A DNA stretch of 64,000 nt from Scilla litardierei (GCA_030789695.1 CM061132.1:34744418-34808417); one strand, 5' to 3'. Counted from the stretch's first letter, positions 10,698 through 23,664 are shown. The notes: generated by a model from the sequence alone, not told the origin. Translations and numbers: made by a program.

Positions 10698-13233
10698 CTA
10701 AGAAAACGCTCGTGAGCGGGATATGATGCTAAAGGGGTGGTGTGGGTGGGAAAATAAAATAAAAACTATGTAATAAAAGAAAAAGGGAATAAAAATAAAA
10801 ATATGATATAATGCAATATATGAAAGGATGCATGGGTGTATCCTCCCCCAAGCTAAGTAAAAGTCGGGCCCCGAAAAGACAGATGGGCACAAAATATACT
10901 GGGGAGGCAAAAGATGGGATGGACTACATAAAGCAGAGGCACCACCCTCTGGGGGTGGTGATGGGTCCCTCTGCTGTGGACCCGGGGTGGTGGCTGGGAG
11001 GTCTGGCTGTGAGTTATGGGGAGGGCTAGTGGTGAGATCGATGGTGGGAGTGGAAGGAGCAGCAGTGTATAAGACCAGGGCAGAGAGTGGATCAACTGTG
11101 ACCAACGACTCAGAAGATGTAGAAACAGGCTCTGCAGAAGCTTGTGGAAGTGAAGCACTGAGTGGTGCTGAGTGGGTCACGGTGTCCGATCTGGGAGGAG
11201 GAGCGTGTGCAAGTATGACAGTAGGTGGGCCACGCTGACGAAGAAGGTCAATGATAGATAAAAGATCCGACTCGACCCTCGATTTGTGTGTCCTAGTCTC
11301 GACTAGGAAGTCATCAAAATCCCACTGCAATCGGGAAGTCAAGTGCTCTAGAGCGGTCAATTGAGAGTCAGAAGAACGAGGGTCGGGTGGGGCACGAGGA
11401 AAATGTCGGTGAGTCACCACTCGCGTGAAACGGCCCGGTGCAACTGAGGCACCGTGCCGGGCATGGAAGGTGGGCGAGGGTGAGCTCGAGAGTACCTCAG
11501 AGACGGCAGAAAGGAGAGCTGTAGTCGAAACAGAAGTGTGGACAGTCGTCGACACGCTCTCGGTGTAAATGGGAGCTGAAGTGGAGGATGTGGGGAAAGA
11601 ATGTGGAACTGAAGCTAAAAGCTCCGAAAGAGGGGGAGAGTGGGGACAGGGTCGTGCGATGGAGCATCAATATCTATAAGGTCGTCAGAAAAAGGTAAAT
11701 CGGTGCCCTCTGGCACCGATACACTGGTGGAAGAGATCTGAGTCTCGGGGCAAGAAGTGAGGACGGCCCCCGAAGACTCGACGACGATAGAAACAGAGGA
11801 TACAGCAGTGGAAGGGGCGGCTCCTGAAGATGGGTGAGCTGGAGGAATAGGGAGACCGGTAACAAGAGCTGCTAAGTCAAGAAGCTCGAACTCTGAGGAG
11901 CGTGGGCCCGGGTCATCGGCAGCAGCCTCGACCGGTGCTCCATGAGGCTTAAGTACGTGAACGGCAAGGAGCGGCTTTACCCTAGGAAGCATCCAGTCAA
12001 GCTGGACTGCTGGGATATGTGTGAGGTGAGGGGCAGGGAGTACCATGTGGGGATCATGGCCGGTACCTACTAGGTAACGCCAGTGACGAGCACCATAAGG
12101 ATGGAGGATATGCATGTGCTCGAGCACGCCAATGGTCAAGCGTGTCGGGCCAGGTGGGCGGTCGGGCCAGGTGGGCGGTGCAGGTCAGCTGGGATGGGGA
12201 TACCTAGTATCCTAGCAAAGATAGAAAAGAAACCACCGCAACAGATGTCCGTGGAATGGAATGTGGTAGCAGTCTGGTAGAGGCGCTGACACAGCCAGTG
12301 GGCTGCGTCAGAGAGCATCAATGGTCTCAAAGAGCCATCCGGGTGGAATCTAAGAGGTCGGGTCATACCCCAAAGATGGGTAAGCTCAGGTAGGGACATA
12401 GTCCCGACCTCCGGTTTGCAGAAGAGTGTGCATGCTAGGTGTCTCTGGGTGTAGCGAAGGCACTGGTGCACTATGCACGATGCCTTCGCCCGGCTAGGGC
12501 GGTACTCAGGTAGTCCAGAAATACGCTCTTAAAAGGTGCGTGCATCAAAATCATCAAGGTCAAAGCTCGGGGAAAAAGCTACCTAAGGATCTGGGATGGC
12601 GGGGAAGTGAAAATAATCCCGGATCATAGCAAAAGTGACAGTGTAGTCGTGATCCAGGATGCGAAAGATGATGCTGTCACCTGCTGCGGTGAAGGCAAGG
12701 GAGCTAAGACCATCTAGGGCTAGGCGTGTGTAAGTGGGGGCGTGGACCCCGAGGAATCGGTCGAAACCGATCGCTCGGTACAAGCGGTGCACTCCCTGGA
12801 GGATGCCCAGGGACTGGAGTGCCGGCACGTCAATGAAAACTATAGGCACTAGACGGCGCTGATGGATCCTAGAGTATCGTGCTCTGTGAGCGCTATCTCG
12901 AAAAGTAATGCCGTGTGTGGGGATCTGTGCAGTGTGGTCATCGCTAGGGGGTGCAGGGTGTGGAAGCGAAGAGGTGGCGATGGTAGATGGTGCTGTGGTG
13001 ACAGGTGTGGTGGTGGTGGGAATGGTGGTGGTGACAGCCGGTGATGTGGTGGCGGGTGTGGAGGCGGTAGTGGAGGACGTGGTAGTGAGGCGTGCGTGAT
13101 CCTGTGGATGGGAAGAGGAGGCGCCAGAAGACGGCCTCTTCCCGCGAGCCGGGGGGGGTGTCATCGATCCGCGTGTGCGAACCATAGTATATGAACTACG
13201 GTATGAAAAGAGATCATGGAACGAGTGTACCAT
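10698..13233 (-). pseudogene. ATHILA-type extra ORF, frameshifted
   Basis: Several overlapping minus-strand frames encode parts of the ATHILA ORF family, the extra open frame that Athila elements carry besides gag-pol. The first part (13233-12583) has MVRTRGSMTPPPARGKRPS, which is a likelier start than the upstream Met. It also has RYSRIHQRRLVP, LGILQGVHRLYRAIGF and FRILDHDYTVTFAMIRDYF, which are recognisable motifs. The next frames (12471-12136 and 12139-11615) continue with LPELTHLWGM, LMLSDAAHWL and CCGGFFSIFARILGI. The last (11555-10698) is a Pro/Ser/Thr-rich tail with LEHLTSRLQWDFDDF. At least two frame changes break it. The function of this family is not established. It lies downstream of gag, where Athila elements keep it. 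Confidence 0.75.
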
Positions 13234-13911
13234 AGGTGCGAATGGTGTGGAAGCGCAAAAGATCCCCCTAGCTAGTCCACGCTGCTGCTATTGACGTAGG
13301 AGGAGAATACCTGCAATTTGAAATGGGCAAAATGTCAAATAGTCGATAAAAATGCGTGGAAAGCAGATATACTGTGACTCGGACCGAGCAGAGAGCTACT
13401 CGGTCCGAGTCGTGCAACTCAGGTTGTGAGGTGACTCGGTGTGAGTCGTGACCGAGCTGTGCGACTCGGTGGATACGTGACCGAGCATCGAGGTGCCCGG
13501 TCTGTTCCCTAGGGCACAGATCGGGGGGAAGGCGAATCGTCGTTGAGAGAGGCGGGGGTGGGGTTGTAGGCGGAGGTGGGGTTTTTTAGGAGAGCAGGTG
13601 GGGGGGTTTGTGGGTGCTTGTGGGAGGCGCCGTCAGCGGCGGTGGCGCCGTCGACGGCGCCGTCGACCAATAGGGTGAAGCGGGGGGGGGGGGTTGGGGA
13701 GCGGGAGTTGACGGGAGAGGGGCAAGGGGAAGGGGAAATCGGTGAGGGGCTGTGTGTGTGAGGGTGGCGGTGCCGTCGGCGGTGGTGGCGCCGTCGACGG
13801 AGTCGGCGGCCTAGTAGGGCGGAGAGAGGGAGGGGGAAGAGGGGAGGGGCGAAATAGAGAGAGAAGAAAAAGGGGAGAGAGGGGAGGGGTGGCTGACCGG
13901 AGTGCGGCGGT
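13234..13911. other. Non-coding G-rich stretch with CTCGGTC motifs
   Basis: No gene is visible. Positions 13378-13505 hold six or more copies of ACTCGGTCCGAG-type words like those in the LTRs. Positions 13560-13870 are strongly G-rich, with a 13-base G run near 13681-13693 and repeated GGCGCCGTCGACGG. Confidence 0.6.
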
Positions 13912-14669
13912 TAGGGCTATTGACGAACAGAACGTTTGACGAACTACTCGTGAACAAGCTCGGTACATGTTCGTTTACGTTCGTTCAGGAAGCTTACTAA
14001 ACAAGCTTGAACAGATTTTTAGAACTCGGTTAGTAAACGAACAGAGCTTGAACATAACTGTGTTCGTTCATTTATGTTCATGAACAAGCTCGTTAAGTGT
14101 TTGTGAACAAGCTCGTTAAGTGATGTTCGTGAACAAGCTTGTTAAGTGTTCATGAACGAACATGTACCGAAAATAATAAATTTAGACAAATACTATTTTT
14201 TACTCTGCTTGGAATGGATGCTTGTAATGGGATTTATGGAGCTATTATGCTGGATTTGTTTGTTTTTGTCCTGTAAATATTTAATCTTTTTATTTAATTG
14301 ATTTATCCATTGGCAATTATGTTTAAATATTATTATTCCTGATTAAAAAATTGACGTTCGTTTGTTTGATTGAAAATCTGTTCATGAAAAAGATTGATTG
14401 TGTGTTCACGAACATGTTCCTGCACATGTTCACGAACAAGCTCGATAAGTCTTGTTAACGAACAGAACGTTCGATTAACTACTCGTGGACAAGCTTGATA
14501 AATGTTCGTTTACGTTCGTTTACGTTCGTTTGGTAAGCTTAACGAACAAGCTTGAACAAGTTTTTAGATCTCGGTTAGTAAATGAACAGAACTTGAACAT
14601 GGATTTTTTTCGTGAACAAAACCAAGCTCCATGTTCAAGCTCGTTCAAGCTCGTTCGTCAACAGCCCTA
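13912..14669. mobile_element. Non-autonomous hAT-like terminal-inverted-repeat element
   Basis: The 758-bp segment begins TAGGGCTATTGACGAAC and ends with the inverse complement of TAGGGCTGTTGACGAAC, matching at 16 of 17 positions. Both subterminal thirds are packed with GAACAAGCTCGTTAAG and GTTCGTGAAC words in both orientations, the layout of transposase-binding subterminal repeats in hAT elements. The middle is AT-rich. There is no transposase. I could not find a clean 8-bp target duplication. Confidence 0.65.
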
Positions 14670-15555
14670 GGTGAAGGTGGAGCCAGCGACGGTGACGGAG
14701 GGGAGTGGCGGTGGAGGGCGGCAGGTTGAACGAGTAGGGGGAGAAGGGAGAAACACGGAGAAAATTTATCGGGGGTAAAAAATAAAATTTTAGGGGTAAA
14801 GTGAATTAACGACGAGATTAAAAAGGATGCGGGATGCGGGTAAAAAAACAACCCGACTCGGTCCGAGCAGCTACGCTGCTCGACCGGGTCAACGTAGAAG
14901 AATTTAAACGAAATCCCGACTCGACTCAGTCTGAGCAACTAAGCTGCTCGACCCGGTCAATGTAAAAATTTTGAATGAAATACTCCCTCCGAGTCGTATC
15001 ATGCTCATGCCGAGCCAATAATATTCTGTTCGGGTCGACAGAGTGACATTTTCTCCCTAAATTTCAAGCCCGAACGACTCGACCGAGCAGTAGGATGCTC
15101 GGGCCGAGTCGCATCCTGCTCGGGTCGAGCCAATAATACTCTGTCCGGGTCGACAGAGTGACATTTTCTCCCCAACTTTAATCTCATAAAGTACTCGATC
15201 GAGTGGCGGTCTGCTCGGTCCGAGCCTATTGCTACTCGGACCGAGTAGCTTGCTACTCGGACCGATCGAAAATGTCTCCGTCTCCTCGTATCTGTGCTGA
15301 TCGACCGAGCAGGTAAGTTGCTTGGTCTGAGCCTCTTGTGTCTTTTTCCTCTTCTTTTCCCTTGGTTTTCTTCTCAAATCTTCGATTCCGTTGCTTTCCT
15401 CCGGCTTCCTTCCGTTTATAATGTCCATATGTATACCCCCAATTGTTCGTCCTACACAGAACACAAACTCGTCAAATTTTTATGATTCTTATAATTTTAC
15501 CTAAAATCACGAAATAAAAATAAAAATAAGAAAACTAAGGACGAAAATCCAAAAT
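14670..15555. other. Non-coding stretch with CTCGGTCCGAG clusters
   Basis: This occupies the place where reverse transcriptase to integrase would lie in a complete Athila element. Positions 14850-15320 carry many copies of the LTR-type words CTCGGTCCGAG and CTCGACCGAG. I see no pol remnant. Confidence 0.6.
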
Positions 15556-18003
15556 CTAAGGAATTGGGTTGCCTCCCAATAAGCGCTCGTTTTCAGTCAT
15601 GAGCTCGACTCCCTCTAATGTATCAATGCTCATTTGGCGCGCATGGTGGTCGCGCGTCCATCTCTGGGGTGGTGCAAACCGACGGCGATTGATTTCTACT
15701 CGCTCCAATATTCTCCTCAACATAAGATATGGTCTCCAGTGCCTGACGATTTGACGATTGGTGTAGGAACTCCTCATCCAATACTTGGATGTACGCGGCG
15801 ACTGCTTTGTTGTAGGTTGGGTCACCGTCGTCGTCGATACTTGCCATCATTGGGTCCTTCATGACCCCTTCAGTAGTGAACTCTTCAATCGCTTCCTCCA
15901 CAAGAAGCTCCAAGTAATTTGCCCCTTCTTCATAAGCTCGTTCCTTCATCGGCCTTTGTAGCCGGAACTCAGCTTCAATATTTCCCACATTGAGGGAAAG
16001 GGTCCCTTCTCGGACGTCTATCAGAACTCCGGCCGTCGCCATGAAGGGGCGACCGAGTATAAGTTGAGAGCTTCCTCCCTCCGGCATGTCAATGATGATA
16101 AAATCGACTGGGACGCATAGCCCTGGAGGTATTTGGAGGATGATGTCCCTCGTTATTCTGACCGGATAATTGATAGAGTGATCAGCGAGCTGAATGGACA
16201 TGCTCGTCGGTTCTACATCGCTTCCCGTCTGGGGTCTTTTGAAGATGGAGAGGGGCATCAAACTGATGCTGGCCCCAAGTCAATTAACGCTCTGCTGATT
16301 GGCATACCGCCGATGGAACATGGCACGGTGAAGCTCCCAGGATCCGGTAGCTTCTGGGGGAGGTGATTTTTGATAATGGAGGTAGAATCCTCCAGCAGCT
16401 TAATTTCCTCGAGCTTTCTCTTTCCCGTAATGAGATCCTTTAGAAATTTTGCATATATCGGGATCTCGGTGATGACATCTATAAATGGGATATTCAGCTG
16501 TATCCCCTTTAGTAACTCCATAAACTTGGAGTACTTCTTCTCCAATTTGGCTAGGGCTAGCCTCTGTGGGTACGGAGGAGGGGGTCTGGAGGCTTTGCCC
16601 TTAGATGCATCAACAGGTGGCGGCGTCATGGCAGGTAAGACGGGAGGTGTATCTGCTCTCTCCTCAATAGTGACAGGCCTTTCAGTGGCCTCAACTCCAT
16701 TGCTGCTATCAATAGCTTCCTCGATGGCGACCTTTTCTTTGTTCAGCACCAGAACCATAACGGGGTCAGTCACCCGTCTACCTCTTGTGGTCACTGAAAC
16801 CACGGCGTTGGCTTGAGCTCTAGGGTTGGTCTCCGGCTGGGAGGATAATCTCCCCTGATTCTTCAACAACTGCGACATTTGCCCCCTCAGTTCATCGAGC
16901 GAAGAATTGATATTCTTAAATTGGTTCGATGTATCCTGGTTAAAGCGAATATGGCCGCTCATGAAGGTCTCCAGTGTAGATTCGAGATTAGACTTTGGAG
17001 GAGCCTGTGCAAAATTCTGCTGAGGTGGCCGGTTGAACTGATATCCCGGCGGCCTATAGGGCCCAGCTGGCCTAAAGCCGCACTGCTGCTTGCTCTGCTG
17101 CTACTGAGGAGGAGGTGGTGGTCTCTAAAATTACGGAGGTTGCAGCCCTCTGCTTGGGTTTCCATAGGAAAACCACGGGTGATTCCTGGCGGCCGGATAC
17201 TGCCACTGGTTCCGTCCTTCTCCCTGGACGTACTGAACAGTCTCGGATGTCTCAGCACCCTCATTGTGACCATCAATAGGAATATATCCCGGATCTACAT
17301 ACTCCTCCCCGGGATGATAGGAGGTGCTGGGTGCCGCTGGGATAGAGTCCAGGCGATGCTCGATGCGGGCCACTTGCTTGCACAAGGTCTCAATGTGAGA
17401 ATCCAAGTGAGTGGCGACCTTGACCTCAGGAGTCCGGGTCACAACGGTCCGCTCATCGCTCCACTGTTGGGTGTTGGCCGCCATGTGCTCCAACAAATCG
17501 ATGGCTTCCTCGGGAGACTTATCCAATAGGGCCCCTTGCGCCGCAGCATCAATAATCATCTTGGTGCTAGGCTGGAGCCTGTTGTAGAAGCTCTGTACCA
17601 AGTCCCAAGACTGGATTCTGTGGTGTAGGCACTGGTGTTGGAGGTCCTTAAACCTCTCCCATGCCTCGTAAAGCGACTCCTACGGAAGCTGCTTGAAATT
17701 TGAAGTGGCCCCACGGATCTGGACCGTCTTTGAGGGTGGATAGAATTTATCCACAAAAGCAAGCGCGAGCTTCTCCCATGTGGTGAAGTGGTTGGGAGGA
17801 TGGGCCCGGAGCCAATAGGAGGCTTTGTCCCTCAAGGTGAAAGGGAAGAGCCGCAGCTTCACCACATCATCACTGACGTCCTTCGCCTTGAAAGTATCGC
17901 ACATAGCCAAGAAGGAGTCAATGTGGTGGTTGGGATTTTCGTGAGGATGCCCATGGAAGGGATCCTGCTTCATCAGATTTATTAACCCCGTCTTGAGCTC
18001 GAA
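15556..18003 (-). pseudogene. Athila-type gag-protease, main part (internal region 1)
   Basis: Minus-strand frames from 18003 to about 15556 encode an Athila Gag and protease. The gag core is LRLFPFTLRDKASYWL, then FVDKFYPPSKT (about 17870-17730). After a stop near 17680 it continues with FYNRLQPSTKMIIDAAAQGAL. A Pro/Gln-rich linker has two stops near 17110-17130. The precursor to protease has ALAKLEKKYSKF and IPIYAKFLKDL (16560-16430). The protease active site reads ALIDLG at 16280. A frame change follows, and the protease continues with PLSIF, LADHSINYPV and LILGRPFMATAG (16261-15990). The protein then fades out with no reverse transcriptase. Its N-terminal exon lies at 36821-37037 beyond insertion G. 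Confidence 0.85.
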
Positions 18004-18008
18004 GCTCG
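18004..18008. repeat. Target-site duplication GCTCG of element G
   Basis: GCTCG here and at 36816-36820 flank element G exactly. The gag reading resumes across it. Confidence 0.9.
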
Positions 18009-18219
18009 TGTAAGGATCACCTTACCCTTGCAATTCTAACAACAAACACTAGAGGGGGGGTGAATAGTGTAATGGCAATAAAATTGTCCAATTAAAATTT
18101 AACTTGCAAATGCGGAATTATAAATGCAAGAGGAATTAAAAGGCACAATCAATCCAAACGCAAACACAAAGTTTTACCCTAGTTCCCCAAACTTGGGTAC
18201 ATCCAGCCACACCAATATT

Positions 18220-18520
18220 CACTATATTCCCACACAGAGAAGTGAATACAAATCTCACAAGGAGATACACCACAAAGAGGATTTATGCCCTACACGAGGA
18301 TCCAACCAATCCTACACGAGGATCAAGACTCCCACACAGAGAATCACTAACTCCCACTCAGAGAATTAGGGTTAGCCCTACACTAGGACACTAAACTCAC
18401 ACAAAGAGAGTTACTCCCACAAAGAGAGCATCCTAAGTCCCACAAAGAGACAATCTTCCACAAAGAGAGAACCTCCCACAAAGAGAGAAAGTTCTAATTC
18501 CCACAAAGAGAATTAGAGAC
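18220..18520. repeat. CCCACAAAGAGA interspersed repeats
   Basis: About a dozen CCCACA(AAGAGA/CAGAGA) words sit at irregular spacing in the transcribed part of the LTR. The copy in the other LTR (35200-35465) has fewer units. Confidence 0.8.
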
Positions 18521-18894
18521 ACAAATTACACCAAGTAAAATAAATACTCTTACCTATGCCTTGAGATGCTTACTCATGAATGGATGCAAGGCATGGAAGC
18601 GGATTTCCAAGTATTGTGATATGCTTGAGAGCACTTGGATGATTTCCCTTGAGCTAGACTTCAATGCATGAAGATAGATGAATACTCAATAGAGGGAAAT
18701 GAGGGAGCTTGAGAGTTTCTTATAGATCTCTTGAGATTTTCTATAGAGTCAAGAGTTATCAAGTGTTGTCAAGAGTTCTCAAGTGATGGCAGCATACTCA
18801 ACTATATAGGAACCCCATATCAAGCCCCAAAACCCAAGGAAACAACCAAAGAAAGAATTCTGCAATGGCTAGAAACTGGGTGAAAACGACAGGA

Positions 18895-19435
18895 ACAGTC
18901 GACTGTTGATCAAAAGACAGTCGACTGATCAACGGCTAGAAAATATTCAACGACTATATTCTGAGCCAGGACAGTCGACTGATGAAGTCAATACAGTCGA
19001 CTGACAAACATGACAGGCGCCTGTAAATCCTTCAGCAGGCGACGGCTGCAGGGGATGGATCGAAACAGAGAGCTGCACTCTTTCTCCAGTTAAACGCACA
19101 GGCGACTGATGTCAATAATACAGTCGACTCTCTATTAGTCAGGCGACTGTAAAACCTTAATCGGTCCTCTGCTGTATAAGATGGAGAAACAACAGAGAGA
19201 TGCAGAGAATGAACTTACGTTATACATGCGACTGATGACCAATCTCCAGGCGACTGTAATAATACATGCGACTATAAACTGATCGACATACGACTGTGCG
19301 TAAAGCTCAAGTTTGAGCCAATTGAAATGTTGACTTGAGCTGTGCATGTCAGGCGACTGTAGAAGGATCTATAGGCGACTGGAAATCACCCAGTCGACTG
19401 TGTTTCCTTCAGCAGGCGACTGACAGAAAGCCAGA
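18895..19435. repeat. CAGTCGACTG palindrome cluster in the G LTR
   Basis: About 20 copies of CAGTCGACTG and the related AGGCGACTG occur. The element's TATA box lies just downstream on its own strand. The other LTR has the same cluster at 35845-36372. Confidence 0.9.
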
Positions 19436-19866
19436 GACTCCAAAAGAGTCTTTGGACAGAGTAAACCTATTGGGTTGGATTCTATGATAACCCTAAGGCT
19501 CACTAAGATGGTTATATGCATATGCATGAATGAGTAAACCATCTAACAAGGCATTACATTAACCCTAGACTCAAAAGAGAGAGAAAGCAATAAAGTAAAT
19601 TACATGGATTACAATGCTTTCCTTAGAGTCTAAGACTTCAATCTTGATGCCTTGATTCCTCTCCATCATCTCCAAGCTTTGGCACTCCTTAAGTCCAAGC
19701 TTTGGCTCTTCTCCACTTGATGTCCATCCTTGCACCAAGTGATTAGTCTTCAAGAAAGATATTCTTGAGATAAAACTGAGAGACTAAAACATGAGAGTCA
19801 TTAGCAACAACATAATGTTGTGATCATCATCAAAATAAGATTGGTATGAAACACCAATACTCAACA

Positions 19867-20586
19867 ATCTCCCCCTTTTTGATGATGACACACATTATGT
19901 AAAATATAAAGTATTAAAGCACAATGCTAATGAGCTCCCCCTACTTATATGCACCAAATAAACAATGAACTACACAAAGGTAAATACTCATAATACCAAC
20001 TGAAATCAAGGTGACATATAATAGGCATGGATTACATAAACCAATTGTAAACCAATTGTAAAATACAATATCATGCAAACATGCAAGGTTTATCTAATCC
20101 CATATATCTCTTCCCATATGCATATGAATATATCTCCCCATATATATTTACATAATGCATATATCTCTCCCCCTTGACATCGTCAAAAAGGTGGACATCA
20201 AAAATATTCCCCTTTGTCATCTTAACCAAGATGTGACAATATGCAAGAAAAGAAAGATATGTATGATACCAAATTTAAAATTTTAATGGGTATCAATTCA
20301 CTATCTCATGCTTTCCCTAGATCATAGAAATAGTCAACTTTTGACTTCTAGAATCTAATACCAATTAAAATTAATGGAGCCATGGGCCTAAACATGTATC
20401 AAAGCAAAGATATGGAAAAAAATCAAGCTTCAATGATACACCAAGAATATTGCAAAAACAGAAATAACATGAAGAAGTTGGCAATAGACAAGAGGTTTGG
20501 TTTGAGATCAAAAACAACCAAATGTGAATAATGATCTCAAATAACCTCCGAAATGAGAGTTAAATTATGTCTTAAAATACTTTAAA
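19867..20586 (-). other. 3' non-coding part of G
   Basis: It begins with the polypurine tract (minus AAAAAGGGGGAGAT). The remainder is AT-rich with no recognisable gene. It stops at the CATAT target duplication of S2. Confidence 0.7.
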
Positions 20587-21094
20587 CATATTGATGGAAA
20601 TTGAATTCCACCCCAAGTGATTTTGATGATGAGCACACCAAATGAAGCTTAGTGTACTAACTACACTACAATTGAGTGTGCAGGATATGAGACAAATGAA
20701 AAGGATTTATTCATACTCAAAGAAGCGCAATCTATGCTTAAAGACAAGGACGAACGTTGCTGAGATCAAATGATGAAGCACAAAGCTCAAATAGAACAAG
20801 AAGCTCAAGTGAAGCTCACATCTACTCCATCAATTGATCAAGCTTCTGAAGATGTGTCCTAGTCTATAATGAGTGTGTTGTGTCTTTCTTAAGGTATTGT
20901 TAAAGCCAAATCGTATAGACAATCTCACACACACACAAATGATTTTAAAAACGTTTTGAAATATCTTTTAAATCATCTTCAAAAAGGATTTTGAGAGCTT
21001 TCGCTAGTCGCTTTGTAATTCAGTAGTGAAACTCCACTACACCCTGGAGTTAGCTACTTGTTTGACTAGTTGTGTCGCAGGAAAAACTCCTCTG

Positions 21095-21200
21095 AGAGTC
21101 GACTACCAAAGGTAGGGAGTCGACTATCAGCTGAGAATCAAGATTTCCTGAAACACACTGGGAGTCGACTACCACTCCTAGGGAGTCGACTACCAGCTGT
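21095..21200. repeat. GAGTCGACTA palindrome cluster in S2
   Basis: Four copies of GAGTCGACTA occur within about 105 bases. They are paired, and TAGGGAGTCGACTA follows the first of each pair. The TATA box of S2 is about 110 bases downstream. Confidence 0.85.
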
Positions 21201-21811
21201 CGAAGTTTAACGTTTTGACTTGATTTTTGAAATATCTTTGAGTGATTCTCTCCCATGATTTTCGGGACAAAAGTCAAAGCAATTTGAATTTCAAATTCTC
21301 AGATTTCTCCTATAAATAGTGGATCATTTTCATTGAGAAAAACACAACTATTGAATTCAAATTCTCTCGTGCAAACGCTCTAAAGTTCTAAGCTCTCATT
21401 CTCTCTCTTTAGCCAATTCTGCTTTATTCTTGATCTTACAATTTTGTAATTATTTTCTGAAGATCATAATCTCGTTTTATTGGCTAACTGTTTTTCAAAT
21501 GTATTACTTTCTCTTGATTTTTATTTAAAAGATTTTTGAAAAACATTGGATCTAGATCACAAAGACTGCATTCATATCTTTGTGTGATCTAGAATCTTAT
21601 TCTATCAAGCCACTACACGTAATTTTGTCTATTACTATTTGGCTATAGAATCTGGGTGTAAAACTAATCTCCATCAATTTATTGTGGTGAATTGGATATC
21701 GATTTTATTGTGTTGTTGGAACCCTAGAAAAGTCTAGGTGTTGCGGTTGGAAATTCTGGTCAAGACTAGGTCGTTGGAAATCCTAACGAGTGGAGTTAGG
21801 TATTTGTATTT

Positions 21812-23640
21812 TGATTCGGGTTGAATATTGCGTATTTAACCCCCTAATTAGTCCTATGATGTGCCTATATAATACTTAATTGCTCTCTAATATGTGCGTA
21901 TTTTGTACACCATTATTTATTAGAGAAATCACATTATTTGTGCACAAAACACGAATTATATTGAGTATTTTTGCATTTTTATATTTTTCTTAGCACCGTC
22001 TCGATCTCACGATTCCAACGACTATTTATTTGTATTTTTCTGAGATCTGTGCTAATTACTGTGTATTTTTGAATGCAGAATACTATTTAAAGGGAGAAAT
22101 ACGCACAAAAATACGCAAATACGGCGGAATACGGACACGTGGCGCAATCACAGCCGTTCCCGCTCAATCCGAAGGTAGATCTCTGAAGCCATCTTGGAAT
22201 TATCCCGACCGTTGGATAAAGATCCAACGGCCGCCAGCGATCTCAATGGCGTATATGCGGAGGCTCCGGTCATGGCGACGTGGCATCTCGTGGACCGTCG
22301 ATTGGAGATCGAACGGTTCGCATCAAACTCAAATTCGAACCTATGCATGGCGACGTGGCTCCATCACACCGGTCCATTCATCATCCAACGACTCTCACGA
22401 GCCCCGCATCCGAGTCGTATTCGGCGATCATGGAGCCACGTGGCGGCCATCTGGCAACTTCCGCCCAGATCCGATGGCGAACGGAGCGAGCAACGCGGCG
22501 CTTTTAAGTTCGTTGGATGCAGATCCAACGGTGAGGAGAAAATCCAACTGCGAGGCGAATTCGGAGCGGAGCGAACGAACCCGCATCGTTGCGAGGCCAC
22601 GTGTCGAGCTCACAGACGATCCCGCCCAGATCGGATGGCCTATAATTGATGCGGCTGGCGGATCGGGTTTAAGAGCAAATGGGTACGGGTTTTGCACCCG
22701 TTAACACCCCCAAACCCGCAATGCCTATTATATAAGCGTATTTCTAGGGTTTTGGGGGTATTCTGGCGTATTTTGGGACTTTTGGAGCGGCTACTGTGCG
22801 TATTTCTCCAGGGGAAAATTCTGAAAATTTCCAGAGACTGTTCTTCCTATTCTCAGAGAGTTTTGGGTTCTAAGGAGGAGATTTGGTGATAATTTCTTGA
22901 ACTTATACCCCGTATTTGGTGTATTTCTTTGTATTTCGCTATCTAAACGATGTATTTTGCTATCAAAACTGATTTTTATTGCACCATGCGTGGCTAATCT
23001 CTTTGTGCTATGGTTGTGATGTAGTTAGGAGTATGTAGTTGCTAAATTTCATGTCTTTAGCCCTATTATCATGGTTAAATTGCTAGTTTTGTTGATTTCT
23101 ACAACGTATTTGATGGGTATTTGCTTACTATCGATATTGTTGATGTGCCCTATGGCTAGGCCCTGATAAGGCTAGCCAATTTGTGTTCTCTAATCTGAAC
23201 TTATCGCTGCGATTATTGTTTAATGAGATCAACATTGCTAGTAATACGTTTAAGGCTATTTTGACTAGTTTTCATTGATTTATCTTCCGACGCCTTCACG
23301 CCTTGATCGGGTGAAGCGTCGTGTGACATTAAAAGACGTGAAATTTCAGCGACCATAAACTCCTAATGAACTCACAACCGTAGCATACTTATCTCATTGG
23401 ATACCAAACTTTCGTGATACCGTAATACTTTTAGGAACCACTTTCTTTGCTACAATTCCGTACACTATTCTTCACCTTCACAAAGGTGGTTGTTTTCTTA
23501 ACCGTATATTTTATTTGATTAGTTGAATTTGTGTTATCTCAGGTCGACTTGTCCCGAGGATTCGACTCTGGACTCTCCAGATACTACTTGCACGATCTCC
23601 TGTGCTTGGGAGTAAAGCTCACATTGTTTTGAGAGAGGCA
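21812..23640 (+). repeat. 5' LTR of F
   Basis: It starts TGATTCGGG and ends GAGAGGCA, 1829 bp. The GC-rich middle (22090-22690) leaves long open frames in several phases by chance, and these are present in both LTRs. Confidence 0.95.
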
Positions 23641-23646
23641 AGTTTT

Positions 23647-23664
23647 TGGCGCCGTTGCCAGGGA
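23647..23664 (+). promoter_or_regulatory. Primer binding site of F (tRNA-Asp type)
   Basis: TGGCGCCGTTGCCAGGGA follows the LTR after six bases. It differs by one base from the usual Athila site TGGCGCCGTTGCCGGGGA, complementary to aspartate tRNA. Confidence 0.85.

Larger units (their letters stand above)
18009..19866 (-). repeat. 3' LTR of G
   Basis: This LTR is 1858 bp. On the minus strand it runs from TGTTGAGTATTGG to CCTTACA. A TATA box (CCTATATAGT, rc of 18801-18810) has the CAGTCGACTG cluster (18895-19435) upstream. Downstream lies a run of TCTCTTTGTGGGA repeats (18220-18520) and the SIRE-type tail CTATTCACCCCCCCTCTAG. It has one more TCTCTTTGTGGGA unit than the 5' LTR. Confidence 0.9.

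Noticed and set aside
12862..13099. Gly/Val-rich plus-strand frames
   Set aside because: Antisense of the Thr/Pro-rich start of the ATHILA ORF; low complexity.
18895..19435. CAGTCGACTG array considered as a CRISPR-like array
   Set aside because: Spacing is irregular, the repeats are 10 bases and degenerate, the DNA is a plant LTR, and no cas genes exist.
22030..22704. 224-codon open frame, also present at 30557-31231
   Set aside because: It lies wholly inside the F LTRs. Its GC-rich DNA leaves several overlapping frames open on both strands. There are no domain motifs, and the second copy is simply the other LTR.
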